Assembly: GCA_025963385.1 (NCBI GenBank)
Contig: JAOPUT010000168.1
Location: forward strand, 1-54,022
Direction of reading: 5' to 3'
DNA: 54,022 bases
Origin: Mycobacterium sp.
Lineage (GTDB): Bacteria; Actinomycetota; Actinomycetes; Mycobacteriales; Mycobacteriaceae
The position numbers and the translations under genes are program-made. Each line of letters starts with the position of its first letter. Within the stretch, counting starts at the first letter, position 1. Below the pieces are notes generated by a model, which did no database searches, was not told the origin of the DNA, and saw only the letters and a list, made by a program, of their open reading frames with translations. This document shows, one piece after another, positions 15,469-23,712 of the stretch.

Positions 15469-16644
15469 ATGCCAACACCCGTCATCGTCGGCGCCGTTCG
15501 AACGGCCATCGGCCGGTCCTTCAAGGGCACCCTGGTCAACACCCCTCCTGAGGCGCTGATCACCACGGTTCTGCCCGAGGTCGTCCGCAGGTCGGGCATC
15601 GACCCGGCGGACATCGACGACATCATCTTCGCCGAGTCCCACTATGGCGGCGGCGACCTGGCGCGTTACGCCGCGGATGCCACCGGCCTGTCGCACGTCC
15701 CCGGCCAGTCGGTCAACCGGCACTGCGCAGGCAGCTTGACCGCGATCGGCAACGCGTCAGCGCAGGTCGGCTCTGGCATGGAGCGCGCGCTGATCGCCGG
15801 TGGCGTGCAGTCGCTGTCGATGACGCCGTTGACCAACTGGCGTATCCCCGGACCCGAGCTGAAGTTCGAGGAGCGGTGGATGCCGCCGACGCACGTCGAG
15901 ACGCCGGACGCGCCGTCGAAGGACATGTCGATCACCGTCGGGTGGAACACCGCGCAGGCCATGGGCATCACCCGTGAGGAGATGGACGCCTGGGCGGCCC
16001 GTTCGCACCAGCGTGCCATCGCCGCGATGGACGCCGGCAAGTTCCTCGACGAGATCATCCCGTTGAAGATCGAGCTGCCGGACGGATCGGTGATCGACTT
16101 CAGCGTCGACGAACATCCTCGTCGCGACACCACGGTCGAGAAGCTCGCAGGCCTCAAGGTGCTTCACCCCGAGATCGAGGGCTTCTCGATCACCGCGGGT
16201 AACAGCAGCGGCACCAACGATGCGTGCGCCGCCGTCGCCGTGGTCGATCACGACTACGCCACCGCCGAGGGTTTGTCAGTGATGGCCACCGTCATGGCGT
16301 GGGGCGCCGCGGGCGTCGCGCCCCGCGACACGGGTCTCGGCGCGGTGAAGGTCATCGGCAAGGTGCTGGACCGCGCAGGCCTCAAGCCGTCGGACGTCGC
16401 GCTGTGGGAGATCAACGAGGCGTTCGCGTCGGTTCCCATCGCGGCGTGCAAGGAATACGGCCTCGACGAGGAGCTCGTGAACTTCTCGGGCAGCGGCTGC
16501 AGTCTCGGGCATCCGATCGCTGCCTCGGGCGCGCGCATGGTCACCACGCTGATCTATGAACTGCAGCGCCGCGGGGGCGGTATCGGCGTGGCCGCGATGT
16601 GCGCCGGTGGCGGCCAGGGCGGCGCGGTCGTCGTCGAGGTCTGA
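15469..16644 (+). CDS. thiolase (FadA/acetyl-CoA acetyltransferase family)
   Basis: A 391-residue thiolase. The acyl-accepting Cys is in VNRHCAGSLTAIG (about residue 86), the catalytic His in GCSLGHPIAASG, and the general-base Cys in AMCAGGGQG. WEINEAFASVP is the conserved Asn loop. It differs enough from the thiolase at 11200 to be a distinct paralogue rather than a local duplication. It stands alone after the TetR/remnant unit and ends convergently 22 bp from the next TetR gene. It may serve the downstream catabolic cluster by removing acetyl- or propionyl-CoA. Confidence 0.93.
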   Translation: MPTPVIVGAVRTAIGRSFKGTLVNTPPEALITTVLPEVVRRSGIDPADIDDIIFAESHYGGGDLARYAADATGLSHVPGQSVNRHCAGSLTAIGNASAQVGSGMERALIAGGVQSLSMTPLTNWRIPGPELKFEERWMPPTHVETPDAPSKDMSITVGWNTAQAMGITREEMDAWAARSHQRAIAAMDAGKFLDEIIPLKIELPDGSVIDFSVDEHPRRDTTVEKLAGLKVLHPEIEGFSITAGNSSGTNDACAAVAVVDHDYATAEGLSVMATVMAWGAAGVAPRDTGLGAVKVIGKVLDRAGLKPSDVALWEINEAFASVPIAACKEYGLDEELVNFSGSGCSLGHPIAASGARMVTTLIYELQRRGGGIGVAAMCAGGGQGGAVVVEV

Positions 16645-16666
16645 GGCGCCAGGACGGAAGCCAGAG

Positions 16667-17419
16667 CTAGCGGGTGCCTGTGGGCTTGCGGCGTTGCGCG
16701 GCAGAGGGTTTGGTGCCGCGCGACTCCTCGATCAGCCGGGCGGCGTGGTCGAGGATGCAGTCGAGTCCGTACTCGAAGTTGTTCTCGTCGGATGCGCCGA
16801 TGCGGTGGCCTTCGCCGGTCACCTTGGCGAGCAGCGGCGTGACCTCGGGATCGATCACCATCGCTTCCTCGAAGTCGCCAGGTCCGTCATAAGTGGAGCG
16901 GTTCTTGTCGTACAGGCGCTGCAGTACGACTGATCCGCGTACGTGCACCGACACCGCGGAGTAGGTGTCGAAGGCGTCCTCGACGGAGAGCCCCGCCTCG
17001 ACGAGACTCGCGATCGCCTTCTCGACTGCCGCGACCCCCACCTTGGCGGCGCGGGGGCTGAGCGCCGAGCGAATGAGGATCAGGTCGCAGAGAATCGGGT
17101 TGCCCAGGAACGCTTTTCGCATGCTGCGCGCATGGTTGCGCAGCGTCTCGCGCCAATCGTTCGCTTCGACGTACGGCGTGGCGAACACGTACTGCTTGAG
17201 CGCGCGATCGGTCATGGCGTTGAGCAGGTCGTCCTTCTTGCGGAAGTACCAGTAGATGCTCGTCACGCCAACGCCGAGATGCTTGCCCAGCAAGGGCATG
17301 CTGAGGTTGTCGATCCCGACCGTCTCGGCCAGCTCGAACGCGCCCTTGATGATGTCGTCGGGGTTGATGGAGCCGCGCTCGCGTCGTTGACGCTTCTCGG
17401 CGGTCACTTGTTTGGCCAC
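16667..17419 (-). CDS. TetR-family regulator of the adjacent catabolic cluster
   Basis: A 250-residue repressor with a basic N-terminal arm (EKRQRRERGS) and helix-turn-helix at about residues 20-65 (SMPLLGKHLGVGVTSIYWYFRKKDDLL); the C-terminal ligand domain is larger than average. The GTG at 17419 has GGAGGTG upstream. It is divergent from the crotonase at 17693, the first gene of a long plus-strand cluster, which makes it the obvious local regulator. Effector unknown, presumably a CoA ester or precursor of the pathway. Confidence 0.9.
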   Translation of the reverse strand: MAKQVTAEKRQRRERGSINPDDIIKGAFELAETVGIDNLSMPLLGKHLGVGVTSIYWYFRKKDDLLNAMTDRALKQYVFATPYVEANDWRETLRNHARSMRKAFLGNPILCDLILIRSALSPRAAKVGVAAVEKAIASLVEAGLSVEDAFDTYSAVSVHVRGSVVLQRLYDKNRSTYDGPGDFEEAMVIDPEVTPLLAKVTGEGHRIGASDENNFEYGLDCILDHAARLIEESRGTKPSAAQRRKPTGTR

Positions 17420-17692
17420 CTGGCACCTCCATCTGGTCGCTCGCGCGGTCTCGGCGGGCTCAATCTACCGGCATCGCACCGATGTGCCGTCGCTGCGCAC
17501 GCACGCTCAGCCCAGGACGCTACCGTGAACCTTACCGGTAGGCATTCGATTGCTCCGGCGCAGCGCTGGTCAGCGACGTGTTGGAGGCCGTGGTGGGGCG
17601 TCCGGTTCGGCCCTCCCGAACTACCGAAATGCCTATAGTAGGTTTCACTGGGTAACGGTTCTCGACCTAATCGAAAGAGCAAGAGGGGCAAC
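17420..17692. promoter_or_regulatory. divergent TetR/crotonase promoter region
   Basis: A 273-bp gap without a gene. It contains the palindrome TACCGGTA at 17533-17540 and a good -10 hexamer TATAGT at 17634-17639 reading toward the crotonase, with no clear -35. CTACCG occurs several times nearby on both strands and could be the TetR half-site. AGAGGGG at the right end is the crotonase ribosome site. Confidence 0.45.
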
Positions 17693-18454
17693 GTGGCCGA
17701 CGAAATTCTCACTGAGCGACGCGGGCGCACGCTCGTCATCACGATCAATCGTCCTGAGGCGCGCAACGCCTTCAATCTGGCCGTCGCGCAGGGGCTCGCC
17801 GATGCGATGGACGAACTGGACGACACCGCCGAGCTGTCGGTGGCGATCGTGACGGGAGCAGGCGGCAACTTCTGCGCAGGGATGGATCTCAAGGCGTTCA
17901 TGGCGGGCGAGGTTCCATCCATCCCGGGGCGGGGGATCGGCTTCACCGAGCGTCCGCCCCGCAAGCCCGTGATTGCAGCCGTCGAGGGTTACGCGCTCGC
18001 CGGGGGTACGGAGATCGTGCTGGCGACCGACCTGGTGGTGGCATCCAAGGTCGCCAAGTTCGGCATCCCCGAGGTCAAGCGCGGCCTGGTGGCCGCGGGT
18101 GGTGGCCTGCTGCGACTGCCTCACCGCATTCCGTACCAGAAGGCCCTTGAACTGGCGCTGACCGGTGAGAGCTTCACCGCCGAGCAGGCGGCGCAGTGGG
18201 GCTTCGTCAACGTCCTCACCGAACCCGGTGAAGCGTTGGAGGGGGCATTGGCTCTGGCGGAACGCATTTCGGCCAACGGTCCGCTCGCGGTGGCGGTGAC
18301 CAAGGAGGTCATCGTCAAGTCCGCGGGGTGGAGCGAGGACGAGATGTGGCGTAAGCAGCAGGAACTCATCATGCCGGTGTTCTCGTCGAAGGATGCCATG
18401 GAGGGTGCCACCGCGTTCGCGGAGAAGCGCGCGCCGAACTGGACCGGTTCCTAG
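17693..18454 (+). CDS. enoyl-CoA hydratase (crotonase family)
   Basis: A 253-residue crotonase predicted to hydrate a 2-enoyl-CoA. The oxyanion loop GGNFCAGMDLKAF is at about 57-69. Both catalytic glutamates are present at the canonical 20-residue spacing: Glu107 in AGGTE and Glu127 in FGIPEVKRG. The GTG at 17693 has AGAGGGG upstream. It opens the catabolic cluster that continues with a DapA-family aldolase 34 bp downstream. Confidence 0.92.
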   Translation: MADEILTERRGRTLVITINRPEARNAFNLAVAQGLADAMDELDDTAELSVAIVTGAGGNFCAGMDLKAFMAGEVPSIPGRGIGFTERPPRKPVIAAVEGYALAGGTEIVLATDLVVASKVAKFGIPEVKRGLVAAGGGLLRLPHRIPYQKALELALTGESFTAEQAAQWGFVNVLTEPGEALEGALALAERISANGPLAVAVTKEVIVKSAGWSEDEMWRKQQELIMPVFSSKDAMEGATAFAEKRAPNWTGS

Positions 18455-18488
18455 CGTTCCGATGTTCTCCTAGGCGAGGGAGCAGAAG

Positions 18489-19496
18489 ATGGCGACGGCG
18501 AAGGAAGCGCGGGATTGGGCGCGCCAGGGACTCCGCGGTATCGGCGACTCGCTCTACACGCCGTTCAGCGGAACCGACGGCGATGACATCGACTGGGACG
18601 CCTATCGCACCCTGGTGCGCCACTGCGTCGGTGCGCTTGGCCACCACATGCTCTGGTGCACCAGCGGTCTGTCCGAGTTCTGGGCGTTGACGATGGACGA
18701 GCGCAAACGTCTGCTCGAGGTGGCCGTCGCCGAGGCGCGTGCGGTCGACCCCGACGTGGTGATCCAGGCCTGCACCTCGGCGACGGCCGCGAAGGACTGC
18801 CTGGATCTGACTCGCCACGCGCAGGACGCCGGCGCGGACATCGTGTACATCCAGACACCCGTGATGGAGACGCACGGCGGCGAAGGCGTTCTCAACTTCT
18901 TCCGCTACATCGCCGATCGCACCGACATCGCGCTCGGCATGTTCAACTCGCCGTCCTCCGGTTACGTCCTGACGGCGGCCGAGAGCGCGCGCATCGCCGA
19001 GGAGATACCCGCGGTGTGCGCCACGAAGGAGGGCGCGTTCCGTCCGGCGAACAGCCGGCGGTTGCACGAACTGGCACCCGAGCTCCAGATCTGGGAATGC
19101 GACACCACGGTCTACCGCGCGGGCTGGCTGCGCGACGGCGTCGTGTGCGCGGCGCAGTTGGGCACGGCGGGCTACCTGTTCGAGACTCCGGATCGGCGAC
19201 TGTTCACCGAGTACTGGAATCTGGTGTGGGACGGCAAGTTGATCGAGGCCATGGACTACGCCCGCGCGACGGGCATGGATCAGTTCGAGCTCGACAGGGG
19301 TTCGTGGTACACGTGCTATCCGGGGCGTGCCGACTACTTCACCCACTGGGGTGGCGCCTTCAAGTACGCCGCGTCCGTGCTCGGGCTGCCGATCGGCGAC
19401 TACCCGCATTCTCGGCCTCCGCAGGCGGTGCTCCCGGATGCCGCGAAGGTGCAGATTCGCCAGGCCTACGAGCGCCTCGGACTGGTCGACGCATGA
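18489..19496 (+). CDS. DapA/NahE-superfamily aldolase or hydratase-aldolase
   Basis: A 335-residue (beta/alpha)8 class I lyase. The Schiff-base lysine is Lys180 in CATKEGAF. The Tyr of the usual YN-x-P proton relay is Phe152 here (MFNSPSSG), and the GTTGE loop reads CTSGLSE, so true dihydrodipicolinate synthase activity is unlikely. Its length matches hydratase-aldolases of aromatic catabolism (NahE, PhdJ), which release pyruvate and an aldehyde, but specific identity is unclear. It lies between two crotonases in a CoA-ester cluster, so a retro-aldol cleavage in catabolism is the best guess. Confidence 0.75.
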   Translation: MATAKEARDWARQGLRGIGDSLYTPFSGTDGDDIDWDAYRTLVRHCVGALGHHMLWCTSGLSEFWALTMDERKRLLEVAVAEARAVDPDVVIQACTSATAAKDCLDLTRHAQDAGADIVYIQTPVMETHGGEGVLNFFRYIADRTDIALGMFNSPSSGYVLTAAESARIAEEIPAVCATKEGAFRPANSRRLHELAPELQIWECDTTVYRAGWLRDGVVCAAQLGTAGYLFETPDRRLFTEYWNLVWDGKLIEAMDYARATGMDQFELDRGSWYTCYPGRADYFTHWGGAFKYAASVLGLPIGDYPHSRPPQAVLPDAAKVQIRQAYERLGLVDA

Positions 19497-19519
19497 CCTT
19501 CGACGGCGTTGCGGAAGGT

Positions 19520-19542
19520 GATACCGATAGGTGTACGGTATC
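19520..19542. promoter_or_regulatory. 23-bp inverted repeat upstream of second crotonase
   Basis: GATACCG (19520-19526) and CGGTATC (19536-19542) are perfect 7-bp arms separated by 9 bp, in the only sizeable gap inside the cluster. Size and symmetry fit a TetR operator, suggesting an internal regulated promoter for the genes from 19590 on. Confidence 0.45.
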
Positions 19543-19589
19543 TCCATACGTGCAGTTGAGGACCCATTCGAGCAGGTGAGGTTGGCGCA

Positions 19590-20426
19590 TTGACCGTCCC
19601 CGGCCAGCAGAGCCCGGTGCTCTACGACGCGCGCGCCACCGGCGTTGCGATCGTCACCCTGAATCGACCCGACCGTCTCAATGCGTGGGGTGGCGGGCTG
19701 GCTGCGGAGTTCTACCGATGCATGGACCGCGCCGAGGAGGACCCGTCGGTTCGGGTCATCGTGCTGACCGGCAGCGGGAAGGCGTTCTGCGCGGGCGCCG
19801 ACATGGGCGACGGGGGCACCATCGGGGGAGCGAGTGTCGGTGTCGGTGACACCGACGTGACGGCTCTGGTCGGCGAACGCCACCCGCACTTCGTGACGGG
19901 TCTTCGCAAGCCGATCGTCGCGGCCATCAACGGTGCGTGCGCCGGAATCGGCCTCACCCAGGCGCTCATGTGCGACGTCCGGTTCGCTGCCGCGGGGGCC
20001 AAGTTCACGACGGCGTTCGCCCGCCGTGGTCTCATCGCGGAGTACGGCATCTCCTGGATCTTGCCGCGCGTGGTCGGTCACGGCGTCGCACTCGATCTGC
20101 TGTTGAGCGGCAGAACATTTCGCGCCGAGGAGGCTGCGGAGCTGGGGCTCGTCAAGGAGGTCGTGGCACCCGAGGACCTGCTGGACCGGGCGGTGGCCTA
20201 CGCCGAGGACCTGGCTGCGAACTGCGCGCCGAGCGCGGTGGCGGTGATCAAGCGCCAGGTCTACGACGACGCGCTGCGCGACCTGGTGGACGTCAGCTCC
20301 GATGCCGAGAAACTCATGCACGAGTCGATGGGTCGCCCCGACTTCATCGAGGGCATCACGGCCTTCTTCGAGAAGCGCTCGCCGAACTTCCCGCCGCTGA
20401 GCGACTCACCGGACCGAAAGGACTGA
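19590..20426 (+). CDS. crotonase-family protein lacking both hydratase glutamates
   Basis: A 278-residue crotonase-fold protein with the CoA-binding/oxyanion loop (GKAFCAGADMGDGG, about 63-76). The two positions that hold catalytic Glu in enoyl-CoA hydratase appear as Thr123 (AGIGLT) and Phe143 (TTAFARRG), so simple hydration is unlikely. The conserved LIAEYGISW segment defines a subgroup seen in actinobacteria and may supply a different acid. Isomerase, hydrolase or C-C cleaving chemistry is possible. The start is the TTG at 19590 (GGTGAGG upstream). The amidohydrolase follows 6 bp later. Confidence 0.85.
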   Translation: MTVPGQQSPVLYDARATGVAIVTLNRPDRLNAWGGGLAAEFYRCMDRAEEDPSVRVIVLTGSGKAFCAGADMGDGGTIGGASVGVGDTDVTALVGERHPHFVTGLRKPIVAAINGACAGIGLTQALMCDVRFAAAGAKFTTAFARRGLIAEYGISWILPRVVGHGVALDLLLSGRTFRAEEAAELGLVKEVVAPEDLLDRAVAYAEDLAANCAPSAVAVIKRQVYDDALRDLVDVSSDAEKLMHESMGRPDFIEGITAFFEKRSPNFPPLSDSPDRKD

Positions 20427-20432
20427 CAGACA

Positions 20433-21677
20433 ATGGCTTTGGACTACCGGGCGATCGACGTCGACAACCACTACTACGAGCCGGTGGACTCCTTCACCCG
20501 TCACCTGCCCAAGGAGTTCAAACGACGCGGTGTGCAGATGCTCACCGAGGGCAAGCGCTCCTTCGCGGTGATGGGCGGCGTAGTCAACCAGTTCATTCCC
20601 AACCCCACCTTCGATCCGATCATCGAGCCAGGGTGTCTGGATTTGCTGTTCCGAGGTGAGATTCCGGAGGGCGTCGACCCTGCGTCGCTGATGAAGGTCG
20701 ACCGGATGGCCGATCATCCTGAGTACCAGCACCGTGACGCGCGGGTAGAGGTGCTCGACCGGCAGAACCTCGAAACGGTCTTCATGCTCCCGACGTTCGC
20801 CTGCGGTGTCGAAGAGGCGCTCAAGGACGACATCGACGCGACCATGGCATCGGTGCACGCCTTCAACCTCTGGCTCGACGAGGACTGGGGGTTCGACCGG
20901 CCGGATCACCGCGTCGTGTCGGCCCCCATCATCTCGCTCGCCGACCCGGACAAGGCCGTCTCCGAAGTCGAGTTCGTCCTCGGCCGGGGTGCAAGGATGG
21001 TGCTGGTGCGACCGGCGCCGGTACCCGGGGTGGTCAAGCCGCGATCGCTGGGCGATCCCCTGCACGACCCGGTGTGGTCGCGGCTGGCCGAAGCCGGTGT
21101 GCCGGTGGGCTTTCACCTCAGCGACAGCGGCTACCTGGCGATCGCGGCGCTGTGGGGTGGTCAGGCGAAGTTCGAGGGATTCGGCAAGAAGGACCCGCTC
21201 GACCAGATCCTGCTCGACGACCGGGCGATCCACGACACGATGGCATCGATGGTCGTGCACCAGGTGTTCACCCGACATCCGAAGCTGAAGGTGGCCAGCA
21301 TCGAGAACGGCTCGTACTTCGTGTACCGGCTGATCAAGAGGTTGAAGAAGGCGGCCAACACCGCGCCGTACCACTTCAAGCAGGATCCGGTGGAGCAGAT
21401 CCGCAACAACGTGTGGATCGCTCCCTACTACGAGGACGACGTCAAGCTGCTCGCCGACACGATCGGTGTCGACAAGATCCTCTTCGGTTCGGACTGGCCG
21501 CACGGCGAAGGTCTCGCCGACCCGATGACGTTCACCGCCGACATCCCCCAGTTCCCCGAGTTCAGTGCCGAGGACACCAGGAAGGTGATGCGCGACAACG
21601 CCTTGGACCTCCTCGGCGGTTTCCCGCGACCCCCGGTCGCTCCGCTCCTGCCCGCCGGCGTGACGGCCTCGGCCTAG
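20433..21677 (+). CDS. amidohydrolase-2 family metal-dependent hydrolase/decarboxylase
   Basis: A 414-residue TIM-barrel protein of the ACMSD-like amidohydrolase group. The first strand reads AIDVDNHYYEP, in place of the more usual D-x-H metal motif, so metal ligation may be altered. Later elements are present: VGFHLSDSG, FTRHPKLKVASIENG and the terminal-strand Asp in FGSDWPHGEG. Relatives hydrolyse C-N or C-C bonds or decarboxylate aromatic acids. A second, shorter family member follows at 21829. Probably acts on a ring or ring-cleavage product within this cluster; substrate unknown. Confidence 0.85.
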   Translation: MALDYRAIDVDNHYYEPVDSFTRHLPKEFKRRGVQMLTEGKRSFAVMGGVVNQFIPNPTFDPIIEPGCLDLLFRGEIPEGVDPASLMKVDRMADHPEYQHRDARVEVLDRQNLETVFMLPTFACGVEEALKDDIDATMASVHAFNLWLDEDWGFDRPDHRVVSAPIISLADPDKAVSEVEFVLGRGARMVLVRPAPVPGVVKPRSLGDPLHDPVWSRLAEAGVPVGFHLSDSGYLAIAALWGGQAKFEGFGKKDPLDQILLDDRAIHDTMASMVVHQVFTRHPKLKVASIENGSYFVYRLIKRLKKAANTAPYHFKQDPVEQIRNNVWIAPYYEDDVKLLADTIGVDKILFGSDWPHGEGLADPMTFTADIPQFPEFSAEDTRKVMRDNALDLLGGFPRPPVAPLLPAGVTASA

Positions 21678-21679
21678 AC

Positions 21680-21832
21680 ATGGGGGAGTGGACGATTGAG
21701 GCGGTTCTGGACGCCATCGCGGACGTCATCCCCGACGGGCCGATGACGGTGTGCGGCCACCGTGTCAGCACCTTCTCCGACCATCGCTGGGCGAACGGCG
21801 AAGCGGTGGGCCGGGCGGTGTCACCGACGTGA
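21680..21832 (+). pseudogene. remnant of an acyl-CoA synthetase (fadD) gene
   Basis: A 50-codon frame starting at ATG 21680, 2 bp after the amidohydrolase stop. The first 35 residues (EWTIEAVLDAIADVIPDG, MTVCGHRVSTFS) match the N-terminus of mycobacterial FadD enzymes. The next residues, DHRWANGEAVGR, resemble their extreme C-terminus (GK-DYRWA type). The stop overlaps the next gene by 4 bp (GTGA). Full-length FadD has about 500-550 residues, so I infer an in-frame internal deletion of about 1.4 kb that preserved operon coupling. The cluster now lacks its own CoA-ligase gene within this window. Confidence 0.6.
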
Positions 21833-22656
21833 GGGCCATCGACTGTCTCGTCAACGTCCACTTCGGTGAGACGGAGCAGCAACCCGCCTTCATGACGAGG
21901 GTTCGCGAGGACTACTTCAAGGGACCCCCGTCGATGTTCGATCCGGTCGATCTCGGTGAACTGCTCGAGGAGATGGACGCCAACGGCGTGACGAAGGCAA
22001 TCCTGATGGACAATTTGGCCAAGCCGTCGGTGACGGCGCGCAAGTTCGTCGAGGACAGACCCGACAGGTTCGCGCTCGCGATGGGTGGGGTGAACCTGTT
22101 GCGACCGATGCCGTCACTGCGGGAGCTGTCTGCCGTCGTCAACGACCTTCCCGTCGCGTATGCCGTTGTCGGACCAAGCTTCTGGGGTGACGGGCAGTAT
22201 CCGCCGAGTGACGCGGTCTACTACCCGCTCTACACCAAGTGCGCCGAGATGGGACTGCCGCTCTGCGTCAACACCGGACTTCCCGGCCCACCGATCCCCG
22301 GCGAGGTGCAGAATCCCATTCATCTCGACCGCGTGTGTGTGCGCTTCCCCGAGCTGAAGCTGTGCATGATCCACGGCGCCGATCCCTGGTGGGACGTTGC
22401 GATCCGGATGCTGATCAAATACCAGAACCTGCGACTGATGACGTCGGCGTGGTCGCCGAAGCGGTTGCCGGAGAGCCTGCTGCACTACATGCGCACACGT
22501 GGGCCGAACAAGGTGATGTTCGCGTCGGACTGGCCGGTGCTGCGTCAGAACCGGGTGGTCCCAGAGGCGCTCGCGCTGGACCTGCCACCGGAAGTGCTCG
22601 AGAACTATCTGTACGACAACGCCGAGGAATTCTTCTTCGGCACGCCGGAGGAGTGA
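21829..22656 (+). CDS. amidohydrolase-2 family protein, shorter paralogue
   Basis: A 275-residue metal-dependent hydrolase of the same superfamily as the 20433 gene but about 140 residues shorter. Strand features include LVNVHFGE at the N-terminus, LCVNTGLPG, CMIHGADPWW and the terminal Asp strand VMFASDWPVLR. The N-terminal D-x-H metal pair is degenerate (NVHF). The GTG at 21829 overlaps the fadD remnant stop (GTGA). It is followed 2 bp later by an acyl-CoA dehydrogenase subunit. Two different amidohydrolases in one operon suggest a heteromeric enzyme or two successive steps. Confidence 0.82.
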   Translation: MRAIDCLVNVHFGETEQQPAFMTRVREDYFKGPPSMFDPVDLGELLEEMDANGVTKAILMDNLAKPSVTARKFVEDRPDRFALAMGGVNLLRPMPSLRELSAVVNDLPVAYAVVGPSFWGDGQYPPSDAVYYPLYTKCAEMGLPLCVNTGLPGPPIPGEVQNPIHLDRVCVRFPELKLCMIHGADPWWDVAIRMLIKYQNLRLMTSAWSPKRLPESLLHYMRTRGPNKVMFASDWPVLRQNRVVPEALALDLPPEVLENYLYDNAEEFFFGTPEE

Positions 22657-22658
22657 CG

Positions 22659-23702
22659 ATGGACCGCTATGTGTTGCGCAGGGAGGATTACAGCCTCTCC
22701 GAGGACCAGGCCGACCTCCAGTCGGCGTATCAGAAGTTCTTCAAGTCCAACAGCCCCATCGAGGTGGTCCGGGCGGCAGAGGCCACCGGTTTCGACAAGA
22801 GTCTGTGGGAACGATTATGCGCCACGGGCGCAACGACGATGGCGCTGCCCGAGGCCGTCGGCGGCGACGGTGCCACGTTGGTCGATCTCGTCCTCCTCGC
22901 CGAGGAATTGGGCCGTTCGCTGGCCCCGGTGCCGTGGATCGACCACGTCTGCGCCGCGCGACTCCTGGCCCGGCTCGGCGCACTCGACGAGGACAACCCG
23001 ATCGTCAGCGGGGAGCAGATCGTCTGCCTCGACACGGCACCCGACGGTCCACCGGGCCGCCGCTTGATTGCGGCAGGCTCGATCGCCGACCACGTGGTGC
23101 TGCGCGACGGGGACGACGTGGTGCGCCTGACCTTCTCCACCAGACCGGCCCGGGTGGACAACATCGGTCGGCTGCCGATGGCCTGGGTGGATCCTGCCGC
23201 CGCGGACAGCCGGACGGTGCTTGGCAGTGGGCCGGATGCGCTCGCCAGTCATCAACTGGCACAGGATGAGTGGCGGCTGCTGACCGCGGCGGCACTGGCC
23301 GGGCTCGTCGAGGAGACGATGACGATTGCGGCAGAGTTCGCAAAGACGCGGTACACCCTCGGCGTGCCCATCTCGACGCTGCAGGGCATCTCGCACCCGC
23401 TGGCGAACATGGCGATCGTGGTCCAGGGCGGCCGGGGCCTGGCCCGACGGGCAGCCTGGTATCTCGACAACGAACCCGCTGAGCGGCCCGAGCTGCCGCT
23501 GTCCGCATTCGTGTTCATGGCCGAAGAGGCGTCGAAGGCGGCGACCATGGCCGTCCACATTCAGGGTGGACTCGGGGTTTCGGCGGAGGCGGCCGCCACG
23601 GCGTACCTCGTCAGAGCCAGGGGCTGGCCACTGGCCGGCGGCGACCCCGCCGCCAGCGCGGTGCGGATCGCCCAACTCGTCGCCGCCCGCGAGAGCCAGT
23701 AG
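22659..23702 (+). CDS. acyl-CoA dehydrogenase, small/beta-type subunit
   Basis: A 347-residue divergent acyl-CoA dehydrogenase. The C-terminal helical domain is recognisable (AEFAKTRYTLGVPISTLQGISHPLANM, split over about 225-255, and VHIQGGLGVSAEA), but the mid-domain is reduced and the usual YEG catalytic-base segment is missing. This matches the FadE28-type partner of the alpha2-beta2 dehydrogenases of steroid side-chain degradation. The next gene, 10 bp downstream, is a FadE29-type partner. I expect one heterotetramer that dehydrogenates a bulky acyl-CoA. Confidence 0.88.
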   Translation: MDRYVLRREDYSLSEDQADLQSAYQKFFKSNSPIEVVRAAEATGFDKSLWERLCATGATTMALPEAVGGDGATLVDLVLLAEELGRSLAPVPWIDHVCAARLLARLGALDEDNPIVSGEQIVCLDTAPDGPPGRRLIAAGSIADHVVLRDGDDVVRLTFSTRPARVDNIGRLPMAWVDPAAADSRTVLGSGPDALASHQLAQDEWRLLTAAALAGLVEETMTIAAEFAKTRYTLGVPISTLQGISHPLANMAIVVQGGRGLARRAAWYLDNEPAERPELPLSAFVFMAEEASKAATMAVHIQGGLGVSAEAAATAYLVRARGWPLAGGDPAASAVRIAQLVAARESQ

Positions 23703-23712
23703 GAGGATCGGC

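Noticed and set aside
18369..20321. 650-codon open frame on the minus strand
   Set aside because: It is antisense to two crotonases and the DapA-family gene, all with clear motifs. Long antisense frames are common in high-GC DNA, and the translation has no recognisable domain.
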